Of a stretch of DNA of 64,000 nt, positions 63,328-64,000 are shown in pieces. Origin of the DNA: Paracoccus seriniphilus (GTDB lineage: Bacteria > Pseudomonadota > Alphaproteobacteria > Rhodobacterales > Rhodobacteraceae); assembly GCF_028553745.1 (NCBI RefSeq), contig NZ_CP067130.1, positions 496,001 to 560,000 on the forward strand, given 5' to 3'. The notes beneath the pieces are model-generated. The model searched no databases. It was not told the origin of the DNA and saw only the letters and a program-made list of their open reading frames with translations. A program made the position numbers and the translations under genes. Position 1 is the stretch's first letter, and every line of letters starts with the position of its first letter.

Positions 63328-64000
63328 TCAGTGCTCACCTTGGTCCCGTGCATCCGACATCAGCGCGACCGCCTTTTCCAGATCACCCTGAAACAATGCC
63401 CGCCCCTGCGCCGCGGCCTGCGGATCGCGCAGACGCAGCAGATAGGCCGGGTGCAGGGTGATCAGGACTGGCAAACCGGATATCGTGCGCTCTATCCCAC
63501 CTCGTCGTGACAGGATGCCATCGCGCTTGCCGGTCAGGGATTCTGCCGCCGTGGCACCCATGGCAAGGATCAGCTTCGGTTTGACCCGAGCGATCTCTGC
63601 GTCCAGCCACCAGCGGCAATGGTGGATCTCTGACATATCGGGGCGCTGATGCAGACGCCGCTTGCCGCGCGGGACAAATTTGAAATGCTTGACCGCATTG
63701 GTGACATAGGCCTGCTGCCGGTCAAGCCCGGCAATGGCCGCGATCTCGTCAAATATCTGCCCCGCCGGTCCGACAAGGGGCTTGCCGCCGAGATCCTCCA
63801 GATCGCCGGGCTGTTCGCCGACGATCATCAGGTCGGCATCACCCGGCCCTTCGCCAGGAACCGCCTGAGTCGCATTCCGGTGCAGCGGGCAGCGGGTGCA
63901 GGCGGCAATCGCGGCGGGCAAGGCATCGCCAGAGCCATCCCATGCAGACCGCCATTCGGCCAATCCGGCCTGAACCTGCCCCATACGCGCGGGCGGCAGT
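63328..64000 (-). CDS. udgX: UdgX-type uracil-DNA glycosylase, 5' end may lie outside window
   Basis: At least 218 residues from an ATG at 63984; the frame stays open to the window edge, so the true start may lie beyond, for example in an N-terminal fusion as seen in related proteins. Motifs from 63984: Cys29-Thr-Arg-Cys32 of the Fe-S cluster, Gly-Glu-Gln-Pro-Gly-Asp-Leu-Glu-Asp (56-64), and Gly-Lys-Arg-Arg-Leu-His112-Gln-Arg-Pro, the KRRxH loop whose His links covalently to the abasic sugar in UdgX. The second active-site motif is His-Pro-Ala-Tyr-Leu-Leu-Arg. It forms uracil-excision-coupled covalent complexes (family knowledge). Confidence 0.88.
   Translation of the reverse strand, partial: LPPARMGQVQAGLAEWRSAWDGSGDALPAAIAACTRCPLHRNATQAVPGEGPGDADLMIVGEQPGDLEDLGGKPLVGPAGQIFDEIAAIAGLDRQQAYVTNAVKHFKFVPRGKRRLHQRPDMSEIHHCRWWLDAEIARVKPKLILAMGATAAESLTGKRDGILSRRGGIERTISGLPVLITLHPAYLLRLRDPQAAAQGRALFQGDLEKAVALMSDARDQGEH

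Overview
The window is high-GC DNA with tightly packed operons, many ATGA/TGATG gene overlaps and GTG/TTG starts. Gene content (bluB behind a cobalamin riboswitch, queCDEF, TctABC, arsenite oxidase, fused ArsR-ArsC, GAPDH-ArsJ, many ABC importers) points to an alphaproteobacterium, most likely Rhodobacterales and Paracoccus-like. That placement is inference; no rRNA, tRNA or core marker gene is present. Most of the window is metabolic accessory DNA: carbohydrate, amine and sulfate-ester uptake and breakdown, plus arsenic metabolism.

Layout. (1) 1-1007: two overlapping metallo-beta-lactamase-fold genes on the minus strand, divergent from a LysR regulator (1183-2133). (2) 2553-12851: one long plus-strand carbohydrate operon with a DhaK-DhaL fusion, a separate DhaL, a SorC-type regulator fused to a complete DhaK domain, a ribose/LsrB-type ABC importer and a PfkB kinase. 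It has two full DhaK/DhaL sets but no dehydrogenase, isomerase or aldolase. (3) 13072-16337: cobalamin riboswitch-bluB, then a preQ1-I-like riboswitch and queC-queD-queE-queF (preQ0/preQ1 and queuosine synthesis). (4) 16694-18419: a secreted dienelactone-hydrolase-like protein and an SRAP protein. (5) 18529-28465: arsenic island: arsR-arsC fusion, arsenate-associated GAPDH and arsJ on plus; convergent aioX-aioS-aioR-aioB-aioA on minus. Arsenite is sensed in the periplasm and oxidised to arsenate, and cytosolic arsenate can be exported as 1-arseno-3-phosphoglycerate.

(6) 28905-44830: a large amine/amide catabolic region on minus, interrupted by one plus-strand LysR gene (36700-37626). One arm holds a polyamine-type ABC importer, a YtcJ-like amidohydrolase and a GMC oxidoreductase. 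The other holds an FMO-like monooxygenase, RidA, DUF1028, an aldehyde dehydrogenase, a trimethylamine-dehydrogenase-like flavoenzyme and an M20 deacylase. The substrate is unknown. (7) 45136-45659: remnants of IS110- and IS256-family transposases, then VOC, UspA and BCCT genes. (8) 48837-56049: an envelope redox module: two-component system, small secreted proteins, a two-cluster ferredoxin, a ferric-reductase-like membrane protein, a Tat-exported fumarate-reductase-like flavoprotein and a patatin-like lipoprotein. (9) 56256-63008: two sulfatases flanking a GntR regulator and a TctABC tripartite transporter. (10) 63123-64000: a fragment of a D-cysteine desulfhydrase/ACC deaminase-like gene and a UdgX-type uracil-DNA glycosylase that may continue past the window end.

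Most unusual: the SorC-DhaK regulator/kinase fusion in its double-Dha operon; the ArsR-ArsC fusion whose linker carries a Cys-Cys-x5-Cys arsenite site and whose operator overlaps the start codon; an AioR that has lost the GAFTGA loop and the Walker B acidic pair; and the uncharacterised envelope flavoprotein module with Pro/Gly-rich segments in both the reductase and the sensor kinase.
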